Source of the DNA: Bacillota bacterium
GTDB lineage: Bacteria; Bacillota; Clostridia; Lachnospirales; Lachnospiraceae
Assembly: GCA_023391695.1 (NCBI GenBank)
Contig: JAEWAK010000022.1
Span: 36,431 to 100,430 of the forward strand
Length of the DNA: 64,000 nt
Reading direction: 5' to 3'
The position numbers and the translations under genes are program-made. Each line of letters begins with the position of its first letter. Positions within the stretch are counted from its first letter, which is position 1. Shown here piece after piece: positions 33,897 to 43,150 of this stretch. Under the pieces are notes generated by a model. It did no database searches. It saw only the letters and a list, made by a program, of their open reading frames with translations, and had not been told where the DNA came from.

Positions 33897-34515
33897 ATAA
33901 ATTTCCTCCTGTTATATTTATTATAAAGACGGTATGGTGACCGTCTTTAATAATATCCTGTTATTCAAATATATACCAATTCTCTTCTATTATATCATGT
34001 CCGCAAGCTCCCAGGATATGCGGTACTTCGTACCGTTGATGCGCACTCACTACGTTCGGTGCTGATAAAACCTATGTTTATAATTTTTTGACTCCAATCA
34101 TAATTTGCATGAAAGTCTCAATTCCTAATTCCGTTTTTATTATATCACTAAAGCAGAGGGATTCAATTGTCTTAATCAAACTTTAATAAAAAATGGGAAA
34201 AAATACTAAAAGTTTAATTTCAGATTTATGTTTGAATTCCTTATATCGTATCAATAATTATAATAAACGGCAGAAAAGAACAGAATGCTGATTTATAGAC
34301 CGGAATACCGGCAATGGACGATATTTATCCGCAACCTTATGAATGTAAAGATCCGTTAAAACTGTATAAAGATTATATAAAGATTTTTTGTTTAACATAA
34401 AGATTTCTTAATATAAATTGCATTTAATTTGTTGGAAGCTTACAATCTACCCGTTGATATTCAGAGTATTATTTATATACTCTTTCACATCATTAAGAAA
34501 GAAGGATGGGTAAAA
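33897..34515. other. Divergent intergenic region containing repeat copy 2
   Basis: About 620 bases between the serine hydrolase and the P-type ATPase. Holds the structured element at 33988-34062 and AT-rich promoter-like sequence near 34360-34430 (for example repeated ATAAAGATT at 34367, 34378 and 34397). Apart from these repeats no gene was seen. Confidence 0.45.
33988..34062 (-). repeat. Dispersed structured intergenic element, copy 2
   Basis: Minus-strand copy: GCACCGAACGTAGTGAGTG, GCGCATCAACGGTACGAAG, then TACCGCATATCC and CATGATATAAT. The central hairpin CGGTAC-GAA-GTACCG is identical to the copy at 56027. Homology also extends a few bases to the left (TTATCAGC) in these two copies. It lies upstream of, and points into, the serine-hydrolase gene. 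Confidence 0.75.
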
Positions 34516-37332
34516 TTGGATAATAAAGAAACTGCAGAAATGATGAAAAAGAATATTTATAAATTAACCGTGGACCAGGTTTATGAAGCTTTGGGTACGG
34601 ATGCAAATGGACTGACCCAGGCCCAGGCGGAAGAAAGGCAAAGAGAACAGGGGAAAAATCTTATTGATGAAAAAAAGAAACGCCCTGTAATACTTATTTT
34701 CCTGAGTAATTTCGTACATCTGATGGCTATCCTGTTATGGATCGGGGGCGGGGTGGCTTTTCTGGCAGGCATGCCCCAGCTGGGTGTGGCCGTATGGCTG
34801 GTTAACGTCATCAACGGCGTATTCAGTTTCTGGCAGGAGCACCGTGCCGGTAAGGCAACGGATGCATTGCGGAATATGCTGCCGTCCTATGCCCGTGTTA
34901 TAAGGGACGGGGAAGAATTAAAAATTTTAGCTGAAGATTTGGTAATTGGTGATATAATATTATTAGAAGAAGGTGATAAGATCTCGGCGGATGCGCGCCT
35001 GATTGAAAGCAGTGATCTGCAGGTTAACCAATCCACCTTAACAGGGGAATCCAATCCGGTGCGGAAAATGAAAGATGCCGTATTAAAAGATGACCTGACA
35101 AGGGCTGAAACCCCGAACCTGATTTTTGCAGGTACCAACGTATCGGAGGGGAACGGCAGAGCCGTTGTCATGGAAATCGGCATGAGAACGGAATTTGGTA
35201 AAATTGCGGGACTGACCCAGAATATGAAAGAAGCACAGAGCCCCCTGCAAAGGGAACTGGACCGCCTGACCAAACAAATTTCCGTTATTGCCATTACTTT
35301 TGGTGTATTTTTCTTTGTGGCAGCAGTATTATTAGTAGAGGAACCCGTTGCATCCTCCTTTATATTTGCACTGGGTATGGTAGTTGCCTTTATACCGGAA
35401 GGGCTTCTGCCTACCGTTACCTTATCGCTGGCAATGGCCGTGCAGCGGATGTCTAAACGGAACGCGCTGGTCAAAAAGCTTTCTTCCGTAGAGGCATTGG
35501 GCAGTACAACGGTTATCTGTACCGATAAGACAGGTACTTTAACCCAGAACGAGATGACGGTAAACCATTTATGGCTGGCGAAAAAAGAATATGAAGTGAC
35601 CGGTGTCGGATACGGACCGGAAGGAGATATCCGGACAGGCGGCAAAAAAACGGCGGCAGAAGATGATGTTGATATGAAACTCCTGTTAACGGCAGCTGCC
35701 CTTTGCAGTAATGCCCGTCTGCTGCCCCCCAATGAGGAAGCATCACGTTACACTGTATTAGGCGATCCTACGGAAGCCTGCCTTGGTGTGGCTGCACAGA
35801 AAGCAGGGATTGATTTCCATAAACAGCAGGATTTGACACCAAGGCTCAGGGAACTGCCCTTTGAATCCCGCAGAAAGAGAATGACGACAGTCCACCAACT
35901 GGAAAAGCCTGTAGACGGAACAAAACTTATCGCTTATGTGAAAGGCGCCCCTAAGGAGATTATAAAATTAAGTAATTCCATCCGCGTGGAAGGAAAGGTG
36001 CAGCCCATGACGGAAGAAATGCGTGGGAAAGTCATGGAGGCTAATGACGGATATGCCAGAGACGGGCTGCGGGTACTGGCAGTGGCTTACCGCCTGCTCC
36101 GTAAAGAAGATAATATTCCGGCGGCAATGAGTTCCTATACACCTGAAATCATAGAACAGGACCTGGTTTTTGTCGGTCTGGTGGTTATGGCGGACCCGCC
36201 CCGCCCGGAAGTTGCGGATGCGGTGGAAGAATGCCGCCATGCCGGTATCCGGATAATTATGATTACCGGTGATTACGGTCTGACGGCAGAAAGTATTGCA
36301 AAGCGCATCGGAATTGTAAAAGGCCCAAAACCCCGGGTAGTGTCAGGACTTGAACTGGAAGAGCTTTCAGATGAACAGTTAAAGGAATATTTAAAGGATG
36401 AAATCATATTTGCCCGGGTTGCCCCGGAACAAAAACTAAGGGTAGTAACCAATTTACAGGAAATGGGTGAAGTCGTGGCGGTGACAGGTGACGGTGTAAA
36501 TGATTCCCCGGCCCTTAAAAAAGCAGATATCGGTGTTGCCATGGGTATAGCCGGTACGGACGTGGCAAAAGAAGCCGCAGATATGATACTTACGGATGAT
36601 AATTTTGCTTCCATTGTACACGCCATTGAAGAAGGCCGGGCAGTTTACAGTAATATCCGCAAGTTCCTGCTTTATATCCTGAATTCCAATATGCCGGAAG
36701 CTGTTCCTTCCGCCCTGTTCCTGTTTTCCAGGGGAGCCATTCCGCTGCCCCTTACGGTTATGCAGATCCTTACAATTGATTTGGGTACGGATATGATGCC
36801 GGCCCTCGGACTTGGAACGGAAAAGCCGGAAACAGGTATTATGGACCAGCCGCCCCGTGACCCGAAAGAAACTTTGTTAAATAAAAAGCTGATTTTAAAA
36901 GCTTTTCTTTGGTATGGTATGTTAGGTTCCCTGTTTTCGGTGTTTTCGTACTTCTTTGTCAATATCCAGAATGGGTGGCCGGGAGTTCCTTTGGCCGGAG
37001 GAGAGGATCCCATTTATGTGAAAGCCACCACAATGACACTTGCAGCCATAGTATTCTGTCAGATCGGTGCGGTATTTAACTGCCGGACGGAAAAGCAGTC
37101 GGCTTTTCGTGTAGGGCTGTTAAGAAATAAGCAGGTTAATTTAGGTATAATTATAGAAATTCTTTTAATAATTGCACTGGTTTATTTGCCGCCGTTACAG
37201 TCCATTTTCCATACAACCGCTCTTGACCTTTCGGACTGGCTGCTGCTTTGTATCTGGCCGCCGCTGGTATTATTTGTGGAAGAGGCAAGAAAAGCCTGGT
37301 CACGTAAAAGGGAAAGAAAGAATCAGGCTTAA
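34516..37332 (+). CDS. P2-type cation-transporting ATPase
   Basis: Ion pump of about 938 aa. Actuator TGES (LTGESNP), TM4 motif IPEGLLPTVTL, phosphorylation site CTDKTGT (Asp near residue 337), KGAPKE nucleotide site, MITGDYGLTA, and GDGVNDSPALKKADIG hinge, then six C-terminal helices. PEGLL followed by TVTLSLA resembles Na,K/H,K-type (IIC-like) pumps more than SERCA types. The start is taken as TTG 34516 with GAAGG upstream; ATGs at 34537 and 34540 are alternatives. Two TrkA-like genes follow, suggesting that the transported ion is Na+ or K+. Confidence 0.85.
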   Translation: MDNKETAEMMKKNIYKLTVDQVYEALGTDANGLTQAQAEERQREQGKNLIDEKKKRPVILIFLSNFVHLMAILLWIGGGVAFLAGMPQLGVAVWLVNVINGVFSFWQEHRAGKATDALRNMLPSYARVIRDGEELKILAEDLVIGDIILLEEGDKISADARLIESSDLQVNQSTLTGESNPVRKMKDAVLKDDLTRAETPNLIFAGTNVSEGNGRAVVMEIGMRTEFGKIAGLTQNMKEAQSPLQRELDRLTKQISVIAITFGVFFFVAAVLLVEEPVASSFIFALGMVVAFIPEGLLPTVTLSLAMAVQRMSKRNALVKKLSSVEALGSTTVICTDKTGTLTQNEMTVNHLWLAKKEYEVTGVGYGPEGDIRTGGKKTAAEDDVDMKLLLTAAALCSNARLLPPNEEASRYTVLGDPTEACLGVAAQKAGIDFHKQQDLTPRLRELPFESRRKRMTTVHQLEKPVDGTKLIAYVKGAPKEIIKLSNSIRVEGKVQPMTEEMRGKVMEANDGYARDGLRVLAVAYRLLRKEDNIPAAMSSYTPEIIEQDLVFVGLVVMADPPRPEVADAVEECRHAGIRIIMITGDYGLTAESIAKRIGIVKGPKPRVVSGLELEELSDEQLKEYLKDEIIFARVAPEQKLRVVTNLQEMGEVVAVTGDGVNDSPALKKADIGVAMGIAGTDVAKEAADMILTDDNFASIVHAIEEGRAVYSNIRKFLLYILNSNMPEAVPSALFLFSRGAIPLPLTVMQILTIDLGTDMMPALGLGTEKPETGIMDQPPRDPKETLLNKKLILKAFLWYGMLGSLFSVFSYFFVNIQNGWPGVPLAGGEDPIYVKATTMTLAAIVFCQIGAVFNCRTEKQSAFRVGLLRNKQVNLGIIIEILLIIALVYLPPLQSIFHTTALDLSDWLLLCIWPPLVLFVEEARKAWSRKRERKNQA

Positions 37333-37463
37333 ATCGGAAGCGACATACCCGGAATGCGTTCCGGGTATGCCGGAAAACTCATAAATTGCTAATTTAAGGA
37401 AGGTTCAATAACCGATTGAATTCCCTGAAAATGAGGTTATGTGAAGAATATATTGTATTTTTC

Positions 37464-37614
37464 ACATCCTGATTTGTACGTGCGCCGGAGAGCGCACAGA
37501 TAGGAGTTAGGTTGAAAAAACAAAAGCAGATGGGAGTTAGGTTGAAAAAAACAAAAGCAGTTTTTTCAACATCCTGATTTGTATGTGCGCCAGAGAGCGC
37601 ACAGATGGGAGTTA
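37464..37614 (+). repeat. Duplicated leader in front of a trkA-like gene
   Basis: The 46-base unit running from ACATCCTGATTTGTACGTGC to GGAGTTAG (37464-37509) recurs at 37569-37614 with four changes. Each holds the hairpin GTGCGC-NRGAGA-GCGCAC and ends in the ribosome-binding sequence GGGAGTTA or AGGAGTTA. Between them a second tandem repeat of about 31 bases (GATRGGAGTTAGGTTGAAAA) occurs at 37498 and 37528. The upstream copy is followed by TTG and a 21-codon frame (37512-37577), LKKQKQMGVRLKKTKAVFST-like, ending just inside the second unit: a possible leader peptide. Confidence 0.65.
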
Positions 37615-37616
37615 AT

Positions 37617-38270
37617 ATGAAAATTATTGTAGTAGGATTAGGAAGACTGGGAACGGGTTTAACCCTTAGTCTTTTAAAAAAGGGCCATAAGGTTACGGTC
37701 ATTGATTCCAATCCGGAAGCTTTTGATATGCTCGGAAAAGACTTTACCGGAACAAAAATACCCGGCTTTGGATTTGACCGGGATGTATTAACGAAAGCAA
37801 AGATTGATAAAGTGGATGCGGTGGTATCCTGTACTGAAAGCGATGAAATCAATGCAGTAATAGCAAGAGTGGCAAGGAATATTTACCGGGTACCCCATGT
37901 GATCGCCAGGCTCTATGATTCCCGGAAGGCTGAAATCTACAGAAGGCTGGGAATCCAGACAATTTCAACGACTGCCTGGGGAATTGAAAGGGCAACGGAA
38001 CTATTATCCTATAACCACCTGGACAGTGTATATGAACTTGGCAATGGGAATGTCAGCATTATCCGGATTGAGGTACCCTCCCTGCTGGTAGGCCATAAAG
38101 TAAACGACCTGACAGCCCTCGGGGAAATCATTGTGGTCTCCATCAGCCGGAATGATAAAACATTTATACCAAGCCTCGGTACCATCCTGGAAGCAGATGA
38201 TGTACTTTATATATCCGTCATTTCTTCCGCTGTCGGTAAATTGAAATCCATGTTGGGGCATCATATGTAA
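37617..38270 (+). CDS. TrkA/KtrA-like K+ channel regulatory protein (RCK)
   Basis: Cytosolic 217-aa RCK protein: a Rossmann TrkA-N domain with VVGLGRLGTGLT and acidic partner VIDSNPEAF, followed by a TrkA-C domain (PSLLVGHKVNDLTALGE ... LEADDVLYISV). It gates a Trk/Ktr channel or regulates another monovalent-cation transporter in response to nucleotide. The start is ATG 37617 behind GGGAG; the frame could open 12 bases earlier without support. It is followed by a second RCK gene and follows the P-type ATPase. Confidence 0.85.
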   Translation: MKIIVVGLGRLGTGLTLSLLKKGHKVTVIDSNPEAFDMLGKDFTGTKIPGFGFDRDVLTKAKIDKVDAVVSCTESDEINAVIARVARNIYRVPHVIARLYDSRKAEIYRRLGIQTISTTAWGIERATELLSYNHLDSVYELGNGNVSIIRIEVPSLLVGHKVNDLTALGEIIVVSISRNDKTFIPSLGTILEADDVLYISVISSAVGKLKSMLGHHM

Positions 38271-38286
38271 AAAAGGAGGAATCAGG

Positions 38287-38946
38287 ATGAAAGTTATTAT
38301 TGTAGGCGGAGGACAGGTCGGTTCCTACCTGGCTTCCCTGTTAATATCCAACGGACATGAAATTAAATTAATCGAGCACCGGGAAAAGACTTATGGAAAA
38401 CTGTTAAAAGAGCTGCCGGCTGAGGTGCTGATAAATGGCAATGGCTCCGACCCTGTGATTTTGGAACAGGCCGGGATAGCCAGGGCGGATGTTGTAGCGG
38501 CAGTCTCTGCGGCGGATGAAATTAACCTGGTGGTATCTACCCTTGCCAAAATGGAATTTGGTGTGCCCCGGGTGGTAGCCCGGGTTAATAATCCGAAAAA
38601 CGCCTGGCTTTATAACAACGGAATGGGCGTGGATATCGGAATCAATCAGGCTGACTTAATGGCCCACTTTGTAGTGGAAGAAATGGATCTGCAAGATATG
38701 TTTACCCTTATGAAATTAAAACGGGGAGATTATTCCATTGTCCAGATGAAAGTCGGGCATTCGGCCAAAGCCGCCGGACAGACGGTAAAAGACCTGTCGA
38801 TTCCCAAAAAGACGGTACTCATTGCCATTACCAGAAATGAAACATTAATTATTCCCAAAGGAGATTCCCGGATTTTGGCGGGTGATGACATCCTTGCATT
38901 GACGGACGAAGCGAGCCGTGCCGAACTAAAGGAGATCTTTGGCTGA
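38287..38946 (+). CDS. TrkA/KtrA-like K+ channel regulatory protein (RCK), second copy
   Basis: RCK protein of 219 aa: Rossmann motif IIVGGGQVGSYLA with E in LIEHREKTY, SAADEINLVVSTLAK, and a TrkA-C domain (KAAGQTVKDLSIPKKTVLIAI ... ILAGDDILALTD). It is only distantly like the preceding gene (an ancient pair rather than a recent duplication), so the two could form a heteromer. AAAGGAGG precedes the ATG, with a gap of 16 bases. Its partner channel here may be the P-type ATPase region or the trkH gene at 47.5 kb. Confidence 0.85.
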   Translation: MKVIIVGGGQVGSYLASLLISNGHEIKLIEHREKTYGKLLKELPAEVLINGNGSDPVILEQAGIARADVVAAVSAADEINLVVSTLAKMEFGVPRVVARVNNPKNAWLYNNGMGVDIGINQADLMAHFVVEEMDLQDMFTLMKLKRGDYSIVQMKVGHSAKAAGQTVKDLSIPKKTVLIAITRNETLIIPKGDSRILAGDDILALTDEASRAELKEIFG

Positions 38947-39018
38947 ACAAAACGGTACAGGGAAATCATTGCAGATATTATGAACATAATCCAATTGAAT
39001 GAAGGTAATATGAAAAAG

Positions 39019-39047
39019 GATCCGGAAGAAATACCGGGTCTTTTTTT
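39019..39047 (+). terminator. Rho-independent terminator after the trkA-like pair
   Basis: GATCCGG pairs with CCGGGTC (one G-T) around an eight-base loop and is followed by seven Ts. Confidence 0.8.
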
Positions 39048-39247
39048 GTGGAACAAGAAAATATGTCCTATTGCACAAAAAAGTCCGGCCACAGGAGGCA
39101 TACTTGAGTGTAAAGAAATATGCCGGCTTTGCCGGCCCTGCCGGGCATGTAGAATGTTCTGAAATATTATAGTAGTAATAGAAATAGTTTATAATAAGTT
39201 ATAATACAAAAATAATTTATAGAATAATAAACTATTTTAAAAATAAG
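39048..39247. other. Intergenic spacer
   Basis: No gene. It contains a GC-rich stretch near 39100-39150 (ATGCCGGCTTTGCCGGC and CTGCCGGGCAT) of unknown meaning, then AT-rich sequence leading to the sugar-importer promoter. Confidence 0.4.
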
Positions 39248-39277
39248 TTGACAAAGAAAGGAAATGAGTTGTATAAT
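39248..39277 (+). promoter_or_regulatory. Sigma-A type promoter of the sugar ABC operon
   Basis: TTGACA (39248-39253) and TATAAT (39272-39277), both consensus, with an 18-base spacer. The leader is about 170 bases long and AT-rich. No clear catabolite (cre) site was seen. Confidence 0.75.
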
Positions 39278-39452
39278 ATTGCTTATAAAGGCTGTTTATA
39301 TTGATTAAAAATATTAATTATATACAATGATATGGAATTTTGTAAAAAATGTAATTGTATAATAATTTGGCTATTTTTAAACAATATAAAATATTTATAA
39401 AAAAGTTTAGATAAAACTAAACGAATATAATGTCTAAAGGGAGGAAAAAAGA

Positions 39453-40856
39453 ATGAAAAGAAACTTATTTAGCCTGTTGTTATGTTTTGTCCTTATTGCA
39501 TCTTTATTAATCGGCTGCAGTTCCCAAAAAAACACTACAACAGATACTGGATCGGCCGGCACTGCGGCAGCAGATGATCAGGGCACGGCAGAGGGTAATA
39601 CCGGAGAAGCAGTTGCTGAAGCCATAAGTACGGTTGGCCCGGAAGACGGAACCCATTTGGAGATGTGGACCTTTGTGGAGTTACACTCTGATTTCTATGC
39701 AGAAATGCTGGAGCAATGGAACAAGGAACATCCTGATAAACAGCTTAATATAACCTTTACTACATATCCTTATGCCGATATGCATAACAAATTGATGTTA
39801 GCTAACCAGTCCGGTTCCGGTGCGCCTGACCTGTGTGATATCGAAATCGGCCAGTTTCCGAACTTTATGCAGGGTGAAGTTCAGTTCCGTCCTTTAAATG
39901 ACGTAATTGAACCTTACAAAAACGATGTGGTTCAGGCGCGTCTCGACCTTTACAGTAAAGACGGCAATAATTACGGTATTGATTTTCATGTTGGGGCAAC
40001 GGTAATGTTTTATAATGCCAAAATTCTTGAACAGTATGGAGTTGATTATACACAGATCAAGACCTGGGATGATTATGCAAAAGCAGGGGAACAGTTAAAA
40101 GAAGCCAGCGGCGGCAAAGTTTATATGACCAGCGTAGACACGGGCGGAACCGACTGGTTATGGCTTGCCATGGCTGAATACGGAGAAGATTATACAACGG
40201 AAGACGGAGCACCCAATATTGAACTTACCTCCATTAAAAACATGATTACCATGCAGCAGGGCTGGTTAAATGATGGTATTGCCATGATTTCTCCGGGCGG
40301 CCAGGTAGACATGGAAGAAGGTTTTGCCAATATCTCCGACGGTAACATAGTATCTTTCCCGAAAGCAATGTGGTTCATGTCCAGATTCTTAAATTACATG
40401 CCGGAAATGACGGAAACCTGGGCAATTGCCCCTTGTCCCGTATTTGAAGAAGGCCAGCCCCGTTCCGTAGGTATCGGCGGCACCGGTACCGTAGTATCAT
40501 CCCAATCCCCTAATGCGGATCTGGCAGCCGAATTTCTGGCCTGGGCTAAGTTATCCTATGACGGAAATGTTAAGGTATGGGAAAATCTTGGCTTTGATAC
40601 TTTAAATACAACTATCTGGAGTGATGAAAAAATCACCGGGGACACCAGCAATAAGTATATCGCTTACTTTGTAACCAATCCGTTTGATACTTTAAATGAA
40701 ATTAAAGAAGAAATCGGCAAGATTAAAGTCGGTACTATCAACCCGGCTATTTCCGAGCAGTTTAATTTAACGATCCTGAACAACTGTTTTGAAAACGGAG
40801 CAAATGTGGAGGAGGAACTTGCCACGGCCCAGGATGCGCTGGAGATTGAATATTAG
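39453..40856 (+). CDS. Sugar ABC transporter substrate-binding lipoprotein
   Basis: Lipoprotein of 467 aa in the family 1 (MalE-like) binding proteins. Signal with lipobox LIGC (C22), a Thr/Gly/Ala linker, then HLEMWTFVELHSDFYAEMLE, PDLCDIEIGQFPNFM, FHVGATVMFYNAKILEQYG and the C-terminal lobe including VGIGGTGTVVSSQSPNADLA. AGGGAGG precedes the ATG. Two permease genes follow after a hairpin. The ATPase is not encoded here and is probably a shared MsmK-type subunit. The sugar is unknown. Confidence 0.9.
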   Translation: MKRNLFSLLLCFVLIASLLIGCSSQKNTTTDTGSAGTAAADDQGTAEGNTGEAVAEAISTVGPEDGTHLEMWTFVELHSDFYAEMLEQWNKEHPDKQLNITFTTYPYADMHNKLMLANQSGSGAPDLCDIEIGQFPNFMQGEVQFRPLNDVIEPYKNDVVQARLDLYSKDGNNYGIDFHVGATVMFYNAKILEQYGVDYTQIKTWDDYAKAGEQLKEASGGKVYMTSVDTGGTDWLWLAMAEYGEDYTTEDGAPNIELTSIKNMITMQQGWLNDGIAMISPGGQVDMEEGFANISDGNIVSFPKAMWFMSRFLNYMPEMTETWAIAPCPVFEEGQPRSVGIGGTGTVVSSQSPNADLAAEFLAWAKLSYDGNVKVWENLGFDTLNTTIWSDEKITGDTSNKYIAYFVTNPFDTLNEIKEEIGKIKVGTINPAISEQFNLTILNNCFENGANVEEELATAQDALEIEY

Positions 40857-40900
40857 TTACAGTTAAAGCCCAGAATACCGCGAGGTGTTTTCTGTGCATA

Positions 40901-40940
40901 ATTTGTTACAGTTCAGCCGTAAGGCCGAACTGTAACAAAT
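40901..40940 (+). other. Strong hairpin between binding-protein and permease genes
   Basis: ATTTGTTACAGTTC pairs perfectly with GAACTGTAACAAAT (14 bases), capped by GCC-GTAA-GGC. No T-run follows. A stem here commonly stabilises the upstream message and reduces downstream expression, giving excess binding protein over permeases. Confidence 0.75.
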
Positions 40941-41124
40941 ATTAACGAAAATCCTCCGGACCTGACTTGGGCGGGAACGATAGTGATTGAATAGCCGACG
41001 ATCTGATTACATAAAAGGACAGGGGATTTGTATAATACATGGTTTTTCCGCCGGAAAATTCCGGCAGGCTATTATTTTACAAAACCCCCTTCCTATTCCT
41101 GAATAAATGGAAAGTAGGACGGAC

Positions 41125-42024
41125 ATGGAGAAACTAAAAAAAATATTATATTCCCAGAAAGCAGCCCCTTATATTTTTGTTCTTCCTTTTATTTTGAGTT
41201 TTGCTTTTTTTTGGATATATCCTCTTTTCAGTACGGTAAAGATGAGTTTTCAGTCCATACTGCCCGGTGAGGTGGAATGGATTGGCTTTAAGAATTATTC
41301 CAAATTATTAAAAGACACGGCATTTCATACTGCTATTTTAAACAGTTTTGAATACATGATCTGGACTCTGGTGCTGCTGATTCCATTTCCCATGATATAT
41401 GCGTGTCTGATGGACAGCAGATTAATTAAGATGAAAGGCCTTTATAAAGCCCTGTTGTATTTGCCTGCGTTAACTTCCGTAGTGGTGGCAGGTACCATTT
41501 TCCGGTTAATGTTCAGTGAACTGGAAGGTTCGCAGATGAACCAGTTTATATCCTGGTTCGGATTCGAGCCTATCAAATGGTTAAAAATGAAAGTAACCAG
41601 TTATTTTGCGCTGCTTACCATAGCATGCTGGCGTTGGACTGGTGTAAATATGCTGTACTTCCTGGCAGGACTGAAAAACATTGACAGCGGTTTGTATGAA
41701 TCGGCTGAGATTGACGGAGCAAACGGATTTAAAAAATTTATCTACATTACCATGCCCTTATTAAAGCCCACAACCATTTATGTACTGACCATCAGTGTTT
41801 ATGCCGGACTTGCCATGTTCCTGGAAAGCTTTATGTTATGGAACGGAAACAACTCCCCTAACAATATTGGGCTGACCATTGTGGGATACCTGTACCGCCG
41901 GGGTATAGAAAAGAACCAGTTAGGTTATGCTTCCGCCGTAGGCCTTGTGCTCCTCGTTATAGCATTATCCATTAACGTGGTCCAGTTAATTATGAACGGC
42001 ACCTTTAAAAAGGAGGAAAAATAA
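41125..42024 (+). CDS. Sugar ABC transporter permease (MalF/UgpA type)
   Basis: Inner-membrane permease of 299 aa with six hydrophobic segments (first near residue 17), and the EAA loop ESAEIDGANGFKKFIYITMP that contacts the ATPase. Start: ATG 41125 with AGGACGG upstream; ATG 41107 is an in-frame alternative without a ribosome site. It precedes the second permease directly. Confidence 0.9.
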   Translation: MEKLKKILYSQKAAPYIFVLPFILSFAFFWIYPLFSTVKMSFQSILPGEVEWIGFKNYSKLLKDTAFHTAILNSFEYMIWTLVLLIPFPMIYACLMDSRLIKMKGLYKALLYLPALTSVVVAGTIFRLMFSELEGSQMNQFISWFGFEPIKWLKMKVTSYFALLTIACWRWTGVNMLYFLAGLKNIDSGLYESAEIDGANGFKKFIYITMPLLKPTTIYVLTISVYAGLAMFLESFMLWNGNNSPNNIGLTIVGYLYRRGIEKNQLGYASAVGLVLLVIALSINVVQLIMNGTFKKEEK

Positions 42025-42906
42025 ATGGATAGAGTACATAACAACTCCTTTGAAAAAGACAGATTGGGCATGACGGCAAAGAACAGGATAGCCTCCGTAC
42101 TGATTACGGCTTTTTTTACGGTTCTTGGTATCGTAGTGGTTTTTCCCTTTGTGGTGGCAGTTTTAGCCTCCTTCAGGCCGGGGCAGGAGTTAATCCGTTA
42201 CGGTTTGAGCATAAAACTGGATTTTGCCGAAATGACCCTGAATAACTATAACTATCTTTTTACCGGTGAGCATAGTTATTTTATGTGGTTTAAAAACAGC
42301 ATGGTATTGACCTTGCTTTCCGTGACCCTGACTTTAATTGTCTGCTATTTTGTCGCTTACGGATTGTCCATGTATGATTATAAACTGAAAAATCTTTTGT
42401 TTTTTCTGGTGATTGCCACCATGATGGTTCCTTTTGAAATTTTAATGCTGCCCCTTTATCAGGAAATGATTGATTTAAAATTAATCAATAAGACGGCAGG
42501 CGTAATCTTACCGGGACTGTGCGGTGCTTCCACCATATTCTTTTTCCGCCAGTATATGATGGGCCTTCCAAGAGAACTGCTGGATGCCGGCAGAATTGAC
42601 GGTGCAACGGAATTCGGCATTTGTATCCGTATCATGCTGCCCATAACAAAACCGGCTTTTGCCGCTATGGCCATATTGACCGGCATGGGTTCCTGGAACA
42701 GCATGTTATGGCCCTTGCTGGTGTATCGGGATGCGGATAAATTTACACTGCCCATAGGGTTAAACACACTGCTTACACCCTATGGCAATAATTATGACCT
42801 TTTAATTGCAGGTTCCTGTTTTGCCATACTTCCTATCTTCATTCTATTTCTGTGTTTTCAAAGTTATTTCATTGACGGCATGACAGCGGGAGCGATTAAA
42901 GGGTGA
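42025..42906 (+). CDS. Sugar ABC transporter permease (MalG/UgpE type)
   Basis: Second permease, 293 aa, with six hydrophobic segments, the EAA loop LLDAGRIDGATEFGICIRIM, and the family C-terminus FIDGMTAGAIKG. AAGGAGG precedes the ATG, which abuts the previous stop codon. With the lipoprotein gene it makes a CUT1 importer lacking its own ATPase. Confidence 0.92.
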   Translation: MDRVHNNSFEKDRLGMTAKNRIASVLITAFFTVLGIVVVFPFVVAVLASFRPGQELIRYGLSIKLDFAEMTLNNYNYLFTGEHSYFMWFKNSMVLTLLSVTLTLIVCYFVAYGLSMYDYKLKNLLFFLVIATMMVPFEILMLPLYQEMIDLKLINKTAGVILPGLCGASTIFFFRQYMMGLPRELLDAGRIDGATEFGICIRIMLPITKPAFAAMAILTGMGSWNSMLWPLLVYRDADKFTLPIGLNTLLTPYGNNYDLLIAGSCFAILPIFILFLCFQSYFIDGMTAGAIKG

Positions 42907-42932
42907 ATTTTAGGTTTTATATATACTTTAAA

Positions 42933-43047
42933 AGAGTCTGCCTGAAACTTATTCAGTCATAGCCTCTATTTAAACGGCAAACGTTATAGGTTAAACGGTA
43001 AACGTTATAAGTAGAAGCGGAAAATGATAAGTTTTAAGGCGGACTCT
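42933..43047. terminator. Long inverted repeat between convergent operons
   Basis: AGAGTCTGCCTGAAACTTAT (42933-42952) is answered by ATAAGTTTTAAGGCGGACTCT (43027-43047), an imperfect 20-base stem with a 74-base centre containing a tandem duplication (AAACGGCAAACGTTATA / AAACGGTAAACGTTATA). It lies between the sugar operon and the convergent kinase/regulator operon and could act as a bidirectional terminator or be a small repeat element. Confidence 0.5.
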
Positions 43048-43150
43048 CTGGTCTATAATCTTCCTTTTCCTGTTTGGGTTTCTTTTATATTTCGTATAAG
43101 CCTTTGCGTTGCCTTAAGAAAAATCCTCTTCAGAAATATGCATAGTTAAT

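Noticed and set aside
34160..34515. c-di-AMP (ydaO) or Mg2+ riboswitch before the cation ATPase
   Set aside because: No matching conserved core or multi-stem architecture could be found in this AT-rich stretch.
34887..35732. 281-aa antisense frame inside the P-type ATPase
   Set aside because: Overlies the conserved ATPase core on the other strand; length is explained by codon bias of that gene.
37464..37614. CRISPR array
   Set aside because: Only two 46-base units plus a 31-base tandem, no regular short spacers and no cas genes; a duplicated leader is the better reading.
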